From Colletotrichum lupini (Eukaryota > Ascomycota > Sordariomycetes > Glomerellales > Glomerellaceae), in assembly GCF_023278565.1 (NCBI RefSeq), contig NC_064675.1, positions 6,758,001 to 6,822,000 of the forward strand: DNA of 64,000 nucleotides. Reading direction: 5' to 3'. Below the pieces are notes generated by a model. That model saw nothing but the letters and a program-made list of their open reading frames with translations, was not told the origin of the DNA and ran no database searches. Positions 1-11,173 of the stretch are shown here, piece after piece; position 1 is the stretch's first letter, and each line of letters opens with the position of its first letter. Both the position numbers and the translations under genes were made by a program.

Positions 1-3000
1 GGCTATCCTTAACTCCTCGTATTATAATAATAATAACTTAAAGTTATTCTTAATACCTCTAGAGCTAGCGAGGTAGGTATTTAATTTAGTAATAATAAAC
101 CCGTAAGGTTATTAAGATCTATAGTCGTTAGTACCCCATTCGGTAATATTACTTTTTATATCTTACTAATTAATACTCCTTTTTTATACTACTTAAGGAA
201 TATAAATAAGCTAAGAGTATATTTTAATAATATTAATAACCTACTAGTTAAGGGAGATATTATAGTACTTATTATTCGTAAATAGGGACACCCTTAGCTT
301 CTGCTCCTCGATAATAAAAAAGCTATCGCTAATTACTTAATAAAGGGCGAATTGCGCTACTTATATCGGCGCTTTAGCTACCCTTTAGTTCTTTATTTTT
401 TAAAACTACTCTAGTAGTTTAGTAATAATATAGAGATCGTAGCCCTCGAAAAGTTTATAAAGATTTACTAATAATACTAACTTAACGCTACTACCCCTAG
501 CCGATTTAAATTTACTTTACGAGATAATTACGATTTTAATTATAAAGTCGTAATTAACGTAATATACTTAATAGATTATAAGGGTACTAACTAACTAGTA
601 CTTTACGTCGTCGATATTACTACTTCTTTTTAAATAGCAAGGTTCCTCGTAAATATAACTACGAAGTATATATAAAAGGCTCTTTAGCTATATTAGATCG
701 ACGTCTACCTTAGTCCGTTAGACTAAATTATTATAAATATTAATAAGAACTTTAGCGCCGTAAAGTTTAAATCTTTTACTAAATTTATATTTATTAAGGT
801 TAAAGAAGTACCTATCGAAGCTTATAATAGTGTTAATAAAGCTAAGAAATACTACGTAGTACTTAAAAGGGCATAAGATATTATTTAAAATAAGTGCTTA
901 TCGATAAGCGCGGAGGCTATACTTTAGGCTATAATTAAAGTAGTTAACGATATAGTTAGCCTAAATAGCCTCGTTTTTATATTCCTTATTTTCGGAGCTT
1001 TTCTGCGCACTTCTAACAAATCTCTACCGTTATTAAATATTACTTAACGTATAGAGGTAATTAAAAAAGTAATAAGGGAAGTCCGTAGACTTTATATTAA
1101 TAAGTAAGTAAGCGAGGTACTAGCTACTTAAAACGGACTAAATATCTCCTATGTTATTAATTTATTACTATAATTAAATATTAAAGTCTAGTAAGAAGGT
1201 AAGGGATAGAAAGGCCTATTTAAGCTTATTTTAATAAATAGTACTACTTATATAATAGAATTACTTTACGGCCTAATAAGCTTCTAAGCTACTATAATTA
1301 AACCCTAATACTTAGAAAAGGTCGACCCTAAGCCGCCGGCTACGATAATAAAGCACGTCGACTACTTACTAATCCTTATAATTAACTAATTAACTAATAG
1401 TAGCGCCGCTATAAACAAAGTCCTTAACGAGATTATTGTTATAATTAATAATAACCCTTTATTATAAAGTAAGAGGACTAAAAGAATATTAATACGGCGC
1501 GGCCGTAGTAATACTTTTATAACTATAACTTACTTTATATTTAAAGAGGAGGTAAATTTTAAGCTAGTTACTAAGCTCCGTAATAAGGGTATTATTATTA
1601 CCCTAGGAGCACCTTTTATAAAATCTACTAATAAGGAGCTTTTAGGACTAGTAAAGAGAGGGGTAATTAAATTCGTTTAACTTAGCCCTAAATATAGGGA
1701 TATAAAGATATTTAAGTCTCGATTCGTTAACGAGATTAAGAACCTAGGACTTAACTTTATTAAAAAGTCTTACTTAGTTATATAAGGGTATAATAATAAG
1801 AGGAAGAGGGAGATCTTTATATAATTATTAATAATTTAAAAAATAAGTTAACGTTTAATCCTCGCCCTAGCCCTAACCCTAATCTAAAAAAGCTACGTCG
1901 TTTAGCTATAAGATATTACTTAAGTATATATATAATCGAGCTAACCTTTTTATTATAAAGTTTTTACCTAATTACTAGCTCGGATCCGTTATTTATACCT
2001 TAAGGGTACTATTTTATATATTATATAGCTATTATATAATCTTATAAAATCTAATACTTATTAATAAGTAATATATAATAAGTATTATTTAAAAATACTC
2101 TAGATAATAATATTTACGTTCGATCTATGCTTACTAGTCTCGATAAGAAAAAGCGGATTATTTAGTATTATTAGTATATAGACCGATAATACTATTAGAC
2201 TATTAAATAAGACTTTTAATTAAAAAAAAGAATCCGAGCTTAAGCGCGCTAAGTTACTAACTAAACTAAAATAGTAATTATTAACTAACGAGCTACTTAT
2301 TTTTAATAGCGGGATTATCTTATTAAAAAGTATTAATATAGTACTTAGATAGAAAAACTAAGGGAAGAAGCTTAAGTAGGTTAACCCCTCGGTATTAAAT
2401 ACTAAATAATAATTCGTTAAGTAGCGAGCTCGAGGTACTTATATTATATTAATTTACTAACTAAAAATAGCTTTTAATACGTCGTTTATTACTTAATACT
2501 AAGTAGATCTATCGTTTATTAACTACGCTATACTAAACTATTATATTAAATAATAAATAGATTACTTAGACCGAGGGCTTATATTCGTACTATTAGATCT
2601 AACTATAGCTAAACTCTTCGTTTTTATAAATAGGTTATTTATAAATAACGCTAATTATACTTTATAGCTAAGTTATATTATTATCCTTATAAATAAAGAA
2701 TAAACTAACGAGAGCTTTATAATTAATAATAATATTATTTACTATAGCTCTACGAAGAGTAAAAGGATTACTTAGAGCGTATTAGTATTAAAAGTTTATA
2801 AAATAGTTATAGGTATTAACGTTACTTATACTATCTTAACTACCCTAGACCTTATTACTAAATAACTGAACGTTCCGAAAATCCTTACTATAGTCTATAT
2901 AAATCTATACTTACTATATAAATACCTCGTTAAGTTAAGTATTATAAAAGAAAAGCGCCTTATAATAGACATTATAATACTTAGGTAATTATACAAACGC

Positions 3001-3352
3001 CGCGAGCTCTATAAGATCCGTTAAATTAGTAATAATAATAACCTAGCTAACGGGTTTATAAAAAGTATACTAAATAAGTCCCTCCAATAATTCGTTAGTA
3101 AAGGAATTATTATAGTTAAGATAAAAGGATAGGTAATACGTAGTTAAAATAGTAATATACTATAGGTAGTAAGTTATTTAGCGAACGTATACGCCTCTTA
3201 GGCTTTAGCTTAGAGAGAAACGCACGTATTCGGGGCGCAGTTAGACTAATAAAAAGCTCTTTTTTAACTACGCTAAATTTAACGATTTTTAAGGAGTTTA
3301 GGTATATAAATTATATATATTAGAGGATTAAGAAGTAATTAGAAGGAGGGGA
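1..3352 (+). mobile_element. RIP-degraded Ty1/copia retrotransposon, pol 3' part (5' end outside window)
   Basis: AT-rich DNA almost without CpA/TpG and full of stops, yet conceptual + strand translation keeps copia pol landmarks. Around 1650-1860 one reads a fungal copia reverse-transcriptase entry (FKSRFVNEIKN, then a KKSYLVI..GYN-like stretch and RLILALA). Around 2170-2200 a relic of the QTDDT catalytic motif appears as stop-TDNT, the change expected from CAG to TAG and GAC to AAC. The later part would be RNase H. A purine-rich tract at 3341-3352 precedes the LTR. The window edge removes gag, integrase and the 5' LTR. The element is non-functional. The copia assignment is fairly secure; exact domain borders are not visible. 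Confidence 0.8.
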
Positions 3353-3751
3353 TATTAAAACTTTTATACGAATAATTATAGCGGAAGCTATATTAAAATT
3401 TTAGTATACGGCTTTAGGAATTTTTAAATAGGGGATTAACTATAGATTTTACTACTAGTTCTTACTAGCGGGGGACCTAGCCCCTATTCTAGCCTTTTTT
3501 ACTATAAAAGTAAAAGACTACTAATATTAGATTACGAGGCAAAAAAGGGGCCCTATTAGGTAGTTAGGTAGGGGTGGTAGGTAGGCAGTCTAGGCCCGTA
3601 TAGACGGACCCTTCTACTTACCTATACCTACTAAGGGACCGCGGGCTCTGCCCACGATCTTCCCCTCCTACACACACACGCAATAGACCTATACTAACCT
3701 ATTAACCTAGTCGCAACCAAAAGGTCTGACCTGCCTACGTGTATACCAACA
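3353..3751 (+). repeat. Probable 3' LTR of the left copia element
   Basis: Begins directly after the purine tract with TATTAAAAC, readable as a RIP-mutated TGTT... start, and could end at CCAACA (3746-3751), giving TG...CA ends and about 399 bp. The distal part (from about 3640) is less mutated, as at the outer ends of the other LTR element here. The 3' limit is an inference because the partner LTR and target duplication lie outside the window. Confidence 0.45.
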
Positions 3752-3921
3752 ATAGGGGAGGGGGGAGCTTAGAGAGAAAAAGGTGACGTCTGGCTGTATT
3801 GTCGTGGCCATGATAAATAAGACTCTTAGGACCGTCCCCTTTGCTGGAGATCTGGCTCTGAGATTCATCACACACGTGCTCGCCGTCATCACTCACTTAC
3901 ATTCGCTCATTATCTGACAAC

Positions 3922-5213
3922 ATGCGTGCTGCTCTCATCTCCGCCCTCGCGGCCGGCGCTGCCGCCACCCGCCCGTTCCTGAACGAGCCGGATACCGGTA
4001 TCGAGCTTGCCCTCGGTGACCTCGCTGTTGGCGCCCTGCCCAACCTCACCCAGATGGTTGGCCTTCCCGACTTCGAGTACGCCGCTCGCAACTACCTCCC
4101 CATCAAGAACTACACCTACTACCGCAACGGTGCCGCCGGTGAATGGTCTTACCGCAACAACCTCGAGGTCTTCGGCCGTTACCGCCTCCGCCCTCGCACC
4201 ATAGTTGACATTACCAACATTGAGTCTACCCTCAAGTAAGTCCAAGCTTCCAAGCTTCCTATTTTGATGAACTCCCTTGGATGGGATCATGGATTTTCCG
4301 CAAATCGCTGACTCGCGCAGCACTACCATCCTGGGACACAACTTCTCTGCTCCGATTTTCATCAGCCCTGCTGCCCGTGCTGACTACGCTCACGCTGATG
4401 CTGAGCTCAACCTGATGAGGGCCACTGCTGCGGAGAACATCCTCTACATGCCCGCTCTCTACGCCGCCAAGACCATTGAGCAGATCGCCGAGGTCAAGGC
4501 CGAGGGCCAGGTCGCCTTCCAGCAGGTGTACCTCACCACCAACGACACCGCGACCCAGGTCCTCTTTGACCGCATCAAGGCCTCCGGCGCCAACGGCATT
4601 GTCTACACCGTCGACTCCGCCGCCGATGGCAACCGCCACCGCGCTGCTCGCTTCGCCGTCGGCTCCGCCGACTCCGACTACTCCCTCATCACCTGGGATG
4701 AGTACCGCAAGCTGTCCAACATGACCGACCTCCCCATCATCATCAAGGGCATCATGACCGTTGAGGACGCAGAGGCTGCCATCGAGAACAAGGTTCCCGC
4801 CATTATCCTTTCCAACCACGGCGGTCGCCAGCTTGACGGCTCCCCCTCCTCCCTCGAGGTCGCTCTTGAGATCTACGAGAAGGACCCCGAGATCTTCCAG
4901 AAGATCGAGGTCTACGCCGACGGTGGTGTCCGCTACGGCGCTGATGTCCTCAAGCTTCTTTCCCTTGGTGTCAAGGCTGTCGGTCTCGGCCGCCCCATCA
5001 TGTTCTCCAACATCTTCGGTCAGGAGGGTGTTGAGAAGGCTATTCAAATTCTCAAGCACGAGATTGCCATTGATGCCGGTAACCTCGGTGTCCCTGATCT
5101 GAAGAAGATTGACGCCAGCTACGTAAGTCGAACACAACCTATATGTTCCAATGTACAACACCCGCTAACAACCTCAACAGGTCAAGTGGACCCCCAACAA
5201 CTGGTACTCTTGA
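3922..5213 (+). CDS. FMN-dependent alpha-hydroxy-acid dehydrogenase/oxidase
   Basis: Three exons: 3922-4235, 4321-5122, 5181-5213 (382 aa); the last exon encodes only VKWTPNNWYS. Flavin enzymes of this family oxidise L-2-hydroxy acids such as lactate or glycolate in a TIM barrel. Visible motifs are GHNFSAPIFISPAA in the N-terminal barrel, the catalytic SNHGGRQLDG with active-site His near residue 271 and substrate-binding Arg near 274, and the FMN-phosphate segment ADGGVRYGADVLKLLSLG followed by GLGRP. The N-terminus (MRAALISALAAGAAA) is hydrophobic and might be a weak signal peptide; no cytochrome b5 domain is present, so this is not a cytochrome b2 type. Introns have GTAAGT donors. Substrate is unknown. 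A copia LTR ends about 170 bp upstream of the start. Confidence 0.88.
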
Positions 5214-5739
5214 GCGTTTCGCTGAGTACTAGATGAGAAGTCGGGATATAGAGGGGATCTCTTCGCTTGATTCGCATGACGTAAATGATACCACATGAGT
5301 GCTGTACATACTCTTTCTTTTCTAGCTGCACATAGCTTTTACCTGCGAATTGATACCCCTCAATCAAAAGTTCTTTGAAATTTTCAACGAAAGCCCCATT
5401 ATTCATGGCATGTGTTTGATCATGCAAGTCGGACATGAGTAATTCAATCCCATTGTTCTTTTACATGGACAAAGCGCAAAACCGTAAAGTGCAAGAACAA
5501 ACAATGCGATAATATCTCAGCTCAAAAGCTAGCAGAATAGTCTCCAAGGTTAGTTGGGGTGTATATAATCTCAATATTGATATATGAATGATGCTAATGA
5601 GACTTTTTTTGTAAAGAAGTCAGCAAATCTTTCACGCCTCTCCCATCACGACATCATCTTCCACACACAATAAACTTACGAGTAAGTCCTCCGCTCCCCT
5701 GTTTTCACCCTGGCGATTAGTCACCTTGAAGAATACACC
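5214..5739. other. Intergenic, 3' and 5' untranslated sequence
   Basis: No supported gene. A GTAAGT donor-like site near 5682 just before the next start could belong to a 5' UTR intron of the small cysteine-rich gene, but no matching acceptor can be chosen with confidence. Confidence 0.4.
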
Positions 5740-6093
5740 ATGTGTATCACCACCTTCTTTGTCCGTGTTTGTGCCAAGTGCGACAAGGAGATCAGCCGTC
5801 TAAAGCAGGAGAACGTCAGTTGCAAAAGTGCCTCTCGGGCTGATCCGAAGTGTTACGGAAAGACTGAGGACTATCGATTCTTCAAGAAGCTCTGCTCTTA
5901 CTGTCATCCATCATGCAGCTGCTTCTCAAATGATGCGCTGAACAAGATTCTTGGCTCCGACTGGGACTTTTCGTCTGCCGACAAGCTGCAGAATAACCAC
6001 GTTCATACTGCACCTACAATTGGAGACGAGATTGAGCGTTTGTGTCATTGTGTCAAGAAGATGCGGCTGGACGCCGATGGTCGAACCAAGTAG
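5740..6093 (+). CDS. Small cysteine-rich protein, hypothetical
   Basis: Single-exon frame of 117 aa with about 11 cysteines, several as CxxC or similar pairs (CAKC near residue 11, CSYC near 54, CSC near 60). There is no signal peptide, so it is likely intracellular. N-termini beginning MC with CxxC pairs recur in fungal hypothetical proteins and suggest metal binding, but I do not recognise a named domain. A hAT MITE begins 85 bp after the stop, so the 3' UTR probably runs into it. It could be a short spurious frame; the Cys spacing and ordinary composition favour a real gene. Confidence 0.5.
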   Translation: MCITTFFVRVCAKCDKEISRLKQENVSCKSASRADPKCYGKTEDYRFFKKLCSYCHPSCSCFSNDALNKILGSDWDFSSADKLQNNHVHTAPTIGDEIERLCHCVKKMRLDADGRTK

Positions 6094-6178
6094 GTGTCTA
6101 GACCCGACTGGTGGAGATGTTTCAACTCGCAATTTGGCAGCGCCTTTGAATTGAGCACACGGATTGACCCGTGACGAG

Positions 6179-6607
6179 CAGCGCTTATACCCATACAAAC
6201 AAATCAAATATGAACCTCATATTTGATTGTTTGGCTGATTTCTCGCGCTATATTTGATTGTTTGACTTTTCTGATGAATATTTGATTGATTTGCTAGAAT
6301 GTTCTATAGCCTGTTTAGAGGCGTAAATGGTGCAGTGGATTCTGCGCCGGAGCCACCAAAATTTGTTCGGCGGGCCCACTTTAATACCGGAGGTCCGGTG
6401 TTCGAATCCGGGTCCGGGCGGCCCCTTTTTTACCGTATTTTCTCGGTATATTATTGGTATATTCGGGCCCACCCTTAGATTCTAGATTTGATCAAATATA
6501 CTAAATATATGGGCTAGAATATTTGATTGTTTGACTTACTGAAATTCCTATATTTGACTGTTTGTTTGACTTATTTGTTTGATTGATTTGAATGGGTATA
6601 AGCGCTG
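6179..6607. mobile_element. Non-autonomous hAT-type MITE (429 bp)
   Basis: Perfect 16-bp terminal inverted repeats CAGCGCTTATACCCAT at 6179-6194 and inverted at 6592-6607, bordered by an exact 8-bp duplication GTGACGAG (6171-6178 and 6608-6615). An 8-bp target duplication and TIRs starting CAG are typical of hAT elements. No transposase frame is present. At least six copies of a subterminal motif related to ATTTGATTGTTTGA line both arms, as expected of transposase-binding sites. The centre holds a tRNA-like Pol III cassette. The element is little mutated, so it has escaped RIP or is young. Confidence 0.88.
6320..6431 (+). ncRNA. tRNA-like Pol III unit inside the hAT MITE
   Basis: An A-box match TGGTGCAGTGG (6328-6338), a B-box match TGTTCGAATCC (6399-6409, one mismatch to GGTTCGANTCC) and a run of six T (6426-6431) follow in the order and spacing of an internal Pol III promoter with terminator. 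The flanks do not form a good acceptor stem and the T-arm is imperfect, so this is a tRNA-derived or SINE-like unit and not a functional tRNA. Whether it is transcribed is unknown. Confidence 0.5.
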
Positions 6608-6615
6608 GTGACGAG

Positions 6616-8090
6616 TCCCAGATAGACTGAAGTTATGAATTGACTTGTGATTGGACGAGATTGAATATTTGGACTTGTGAGTGCTGCCGTGATCTGCTAT
6701 GGTATATTCAGTGATTACCTTGGCTTCCGACGGTTAAGGAACACATTGAATTACTAGCACGTGATTAGATGTAAAGTGTGTGAATTACAGTTTTTTGGAC
6801 TTCGCTATAAGTCCGGACTGATGGAAGATCATGCTTTCACTACCTAAGGTGGAGTTCCCATCACACCCATTGATCCACACCAACGAGGTTCATGGTGGCA
6901 TATTACCCAGGATGCTTCTTCTAACTAAAAGTGGAGCGTTGTGTATCTAACATCTTTCTAGCCCATCGATCAGCGAGAATAGTCGTCAATGCCATATGAA
7001 CTACGATTTTCAAGCTAACCATACCGTTTCTACTTGGGAATGAAGTGAAATACGGGCACCAGGGCTCATAGAGCCGCAATATTCAAGTCTTATGCTTTAG
7101 TCCGTTTCGAGACTGACCTTGAACTGCCGCGGTAGGCTCTGATAAGCGATGCGCAGCATATGGGCCCACCCATAACTGCTTGCTACTTTGTTCTTTTGGC
7201 ATCGTCAGTACATGAATCATAACAGAGATTAAAGCACGATAGCTCTGCACCCTATAGGCTGAAAGTTACCAAATAAGAGCAGCGGAAGATTCGGTTGGGA
7301 CGCCCGCTTCTCCGGGATGTTGCGCCAGGTTTGATAGTTTGGCATCTTATTTTGTGTGGTATTTTAGTTCCTGAGACCTTCTCGGCTCGCGGCGATCGAT
7401 ATGAAGGGGCACTTATTGCCCATCAAGCAGTCTGTAAAGATTCTGGCATGATATGTGGAATCCCGTTGAGTGGGCTCAAGTTGGGATCAATTGAAGGTTC
7501 ATGGAGGTACATGTAAGGTAATGAAGATTGAATGCCTTGTGCTAACTCATGGCTTATTGTATGCAAAGCTTATGCTAATTTCTTGTTAAGACCAAGCTCA
7601 TGCTCCTGAACCAGCCACTAGGCTACTGCCATCTTGAGACAATGTTGCTTTTAACAACATACAATTAATCATGAAGAGATGCGCGTATGTTCAGCTATGC
7701 TAGCAGCAAGCTTATTGCCGCTAGGTCTTTGAGCTATGACTTTTAATCCGACACTCCCATTGCACTATCTACAGAGACCCAGGTAAGCGGGGGCGACTCA
7801 GCAATTACGCACAGCGCTAGCTAGTGAAACATGGGTTTGCGGATCGTCGGACAAACTTTCGATACCGAAGGACAGAAACTCTGTACAGAGCGAATTAAAA
7901 GGAGGCGGCACCATCTTTTGCGCACCCGTATCGACGTGACATATGCAGACCTCCCCATACCACGAAGCAACAAAGCTCCACGTCACCTCTCCTTTCCGGC
8001 CAGTGTTAAAGTCCTCCCTCTTGCCCTCACAGCGCCGGCTGTTCTTTCGGGCCCGCTGGGACTCTCGGCCCTTGTCTCGCCTAGGGAAAC
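6616..8090. other. Intergenic region, about 1.5 kb
   Basis: No frame with recognisable protein features on either strand. Part of it must be the promoter and 5' UTR of the following regulator. Base composition is ordinary, with no RIP signature and no paired inverted repeats that I could find. Confidence 0.4.
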
Positions 8091-10443
8091 ATGGCCACCT
8101 TCCCATCCGGAGCCTCGGGGCCGGACTCGATATCTCCCGATAGTGACCAGCCAGGTACCGGTCGGCGCCTCATTGCCTGCGTTGCATGCCAAAAGCGGAA
8201 AGTCAAGTGCAGCCGGGTGTTTCCTTGTGCAAATTGCATTAGGGTATGTTATGTTCCGTCGGGTTGCTCCGCGCCTTAGAGGACTTGAGGTTGATGTGTT
8301 GCTACTAGTCATCCAGCCAATGCATCCCTGGAACGCCAGCTCCTCCGCGAGGGAGGAAGCCGTACAATCAAGCTCTCAAAGCACGTCTAGCCCGCTGTGA
8401 GCAGCTACTGAGTGGTCAAGCTCCAGCGGTGGCGTCAAGTGCTTCCCCGAATGCTGTCTCCACGCCAAAGACGTCGCAGTCTCAAAGTCCGGCGGACCCT
8501 TCTCCGGTCTCTAGATGGACACCGGAAGGGAAGCTGGTAGAAGATCCAAATGGCAAGCTCGCCTTCATGGATAACTACCTCTTGGGGCTGGTTAATGAGG
8601 AGGTACGTCATTCTCCGCACTTATCGTTGGACATCAAACCACTCACATGACATACCTTACCGTAGCTCCGAGCCATGGATGAGCTCATCAGCCTTGATGA
8701 GAACGAACGCAGCAGTCCACTTGATAGCAGGCCTTCCGACCCAAACACAGATCTACTCCTTGGAGATGACGCCCCCAAATCTTCAGTTCTCGACGCTTGG
8801 CCGGATGCCGCACTTGTTTTCAAGCTTTGGCAAATCTTTCTTGACCGAGTGAATCCCTTCACCAAAGTGATTCATGTTCACACCTTTCAGCCCTATGTCG
8901 TGGAAGCTACAAATGGCACCCAAGGTCTGCCAGAAAATACCATGGCACTACTGCTGTCCATCTTTTTGATGGCAGTTGTTGCCATGTCAGAGGAGGAATG
9001 TTTGGCCGCGCTGAAAAAGACTAAAGAAGCTGCCGTGGCCTTGTTTTCCGCTGGCATCCGCCAGACAATGAGGCAGCTCAATTTCATGCGTACTAACGAT
9101 CTAGTCATTCTCCAGTCGCTCTGCCTGTACTTGGTAAGTTTGGTAACTACGACCCCACAGCTAAGAAAGCCGAAGCGATATACTGACTTTATCGGCAGTA
9201 TTCCTTACAAGACAGATATGACCGCCACAGCTCGTGGGTCTTCAGCGGCACCGTCATCCGAATCGCTCAAAAGATGGGGCTCCACCGCGACGGCGATGTG
9301 CTTGGCCTGAAGCCCTTTGAATCAGAGATGAGGCGCAGGGTATGGTGGCAGCTGGTATCACTCGACGCAAAGTTTGCTTTGTTCTCCGGCTTTGGCCACT
9401 CGCTGCTCCCTCGGGACTGGGATGCTAGGGAGCCGAGCAACTTGAACGACGCGGACATCTTTCCGGCCGCTGCGCAGCCAACACCGGACCGCGACGGCCC
9501 ATCAGAGATGATTCTATGCTTGGTCCGACACAAAATCACCAAGTTTCTAGTCGACACGCCCGGTCTCGAGCCGGTGAAAATGATGGGCGAGCTGAATGAG
9601 TCCGGCGGTGCTCCCCCAGTAGCAGGGGGAACGAGAGAACAGCAGATGAGCTACTACCTTACCCATTTCGAGTTGTTCGAACAGGGGCTCCAGCACATCT
9701 TGGACAATCGATGCAACCCCCACGCGGGACAAGTACACGTCATGGCTCAAGGGCTCATATCGGCTCTTCTTGTACAGAAACGGCACTTGATCAAGAGCAT
9801 TAGTGACGGGCCTAGACCTGACGCCGTGGTTCAGAGCGGAGAGGACAATGCTTTCATGTGGGCTGTTTCCATGCTTGAGCATACGTCGTTCCTTTACTCT
9901 TCTTCAGAGGATACGGGTTTCCTCTGGTTCGCTGATTTCAACTTCCAATTCGAGGTACTACTCTACGTCGTGGTGCTGTTGGGACAAAGACTTGAAGGAC
10001 CCATTGCACAACGTGCTTGGGAAAAGATTGAAATACTCTACCGGTTCCGGCCCGGGTTATTCAACGTTACCGACAAATCCTGCGCGACTCTGGCACATTT
10101 CGTATTACGGGCATGGTCGAAGAGATTGGATCTGCTCACTAGATCTGGTTTCCCGGGAGAGTCACCGGAATACATCGTTAAGCTACGAGCTTGTGTCGAA
10201 AACGTTGTTCATAACGGTAACAACCCTCTAGGCTCACTGAATCCTCAAGAAACAACGCCAGTCAACACGCAGATGTGGGCACACGCATTAGAGGCTGAAG
10301 GGGTGCCGCCGTTTTCGTACATTGGTGTCGGACGGGGTCATTTTTCGAATCCTGAAACTTCCGCATGGTCCTTCTTGGAGACTATGAGTGGGCGGGAGAA
10401 CGAAGATGAGCCGGAAGATTCGGTATTCCCTGTTGCTTTATGA
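8091..10443 (+). CDS. Zn2Cys6 transcription factor with fungal-specific regulatory domain
   Basis: Four exons: 8091-8243, 8309-8602, 8666-9133, 9199-10443 (719 aa). Intron 1 interrupts the zinc cluster; using the acceptor at 8308 restores canonical spacing with Cys at 30, 33, 40, 46, 49 and 56 (C-x2-C-x6-C-x5-C-x2-C-x6-C). It is followed by PGTPAPPRGRKP and a short coiled region ending ARCEQLL, the usual linker. The middle homology region contains SLQDRYDRHSSWVFSGTVIR, KMGLHRDGD and RRRVWWQ, hallmarks of the Fungal_trans domain. It probably acts in the nucleus. It lies upstream of, and in the same direction as, a P450 and an MBL-fold gene, so it may regulate them; that is inference. Confidence 0.9.
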
Positions 10444-11173
10444 GGATCTTGTAGATAGTTATGCCTGGGCGATGAATGATTTGATTTTCGGCCTTTTGAG
10501 TCGACCGGCAGCATTTATATATAGGTAGATCTAGGTATCATGGGATGGAAAGATACTTGACCAATGTTCATTGACAGCTCATTATTTCCTGAAATACCCA
10601 AGCCCCTTCTCATTGGACCCTTGGGGGCAGCCGCCACTCCGAGAAAACATCACACCAGCTGCAAGTCAATGAATACAACAGCTATCATGCGCCGAAAGGC
10701 TAGTTGAGAATAACGCGGTGAGTTAGGGCCCTATCCTGGGCACAAAAGCGTACCGGTTGCACAAGGGGGAATGCTGATCCTGTGCGGACACCCGGAAGTG
10801 AATATTTTCCCGGTTCTCCGAGAAAGTTGTTCCGAAGTTTGGTCGAAAGTGGGCCCCCTTCAGTCCGCTCCGAACTCCACCCCGAAAGTAGTGGGACATT
10901 GGCGATCCGACGGCCGGCTCATGCATTTCTTTGCCAATGCCCTTACAATGCGATGATATTCGGGGTTGGAAGACTGAAATTAGTACCCAGCGGAGTTTTG
11001 TCTTGTTTGGAGAGCTTTGTCACGGAGTTTCGCTACACTCCTAGTGGCCGATACTCGGTTGTTGATGGGAGGGCCACTCCAGGGAACACAGAATGTTGGT
11101 ATAAGTAATGGGCGGTTCGCACTTCGTCTAGACTATAGCCAAATTTGAACACAGCTCATCATAGTCAGTAAAG
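10444..11173. other. Intergenic region between regulator and P450
   Basis: About 730 bp without a supported gene; short frames near 10.8-11.1 kb look like chance. It presumably holds the regulator terminator and the P450 promoter. Confidence 0.4.

Noticed and set aside
1861..1885. CCCTAGCCCTAACCCTAAT resembles telomere repeats
   Set aside because: Only one or two units, and it falls in the copia reverse-transcriptase frame (RLILALA), so it is mutated coding sequence.
4259..5161. Long 300-codon - strand frame
   Set aside because: Antisense shadow of the FMN dehydrogenase created by its GC-rich third positions.
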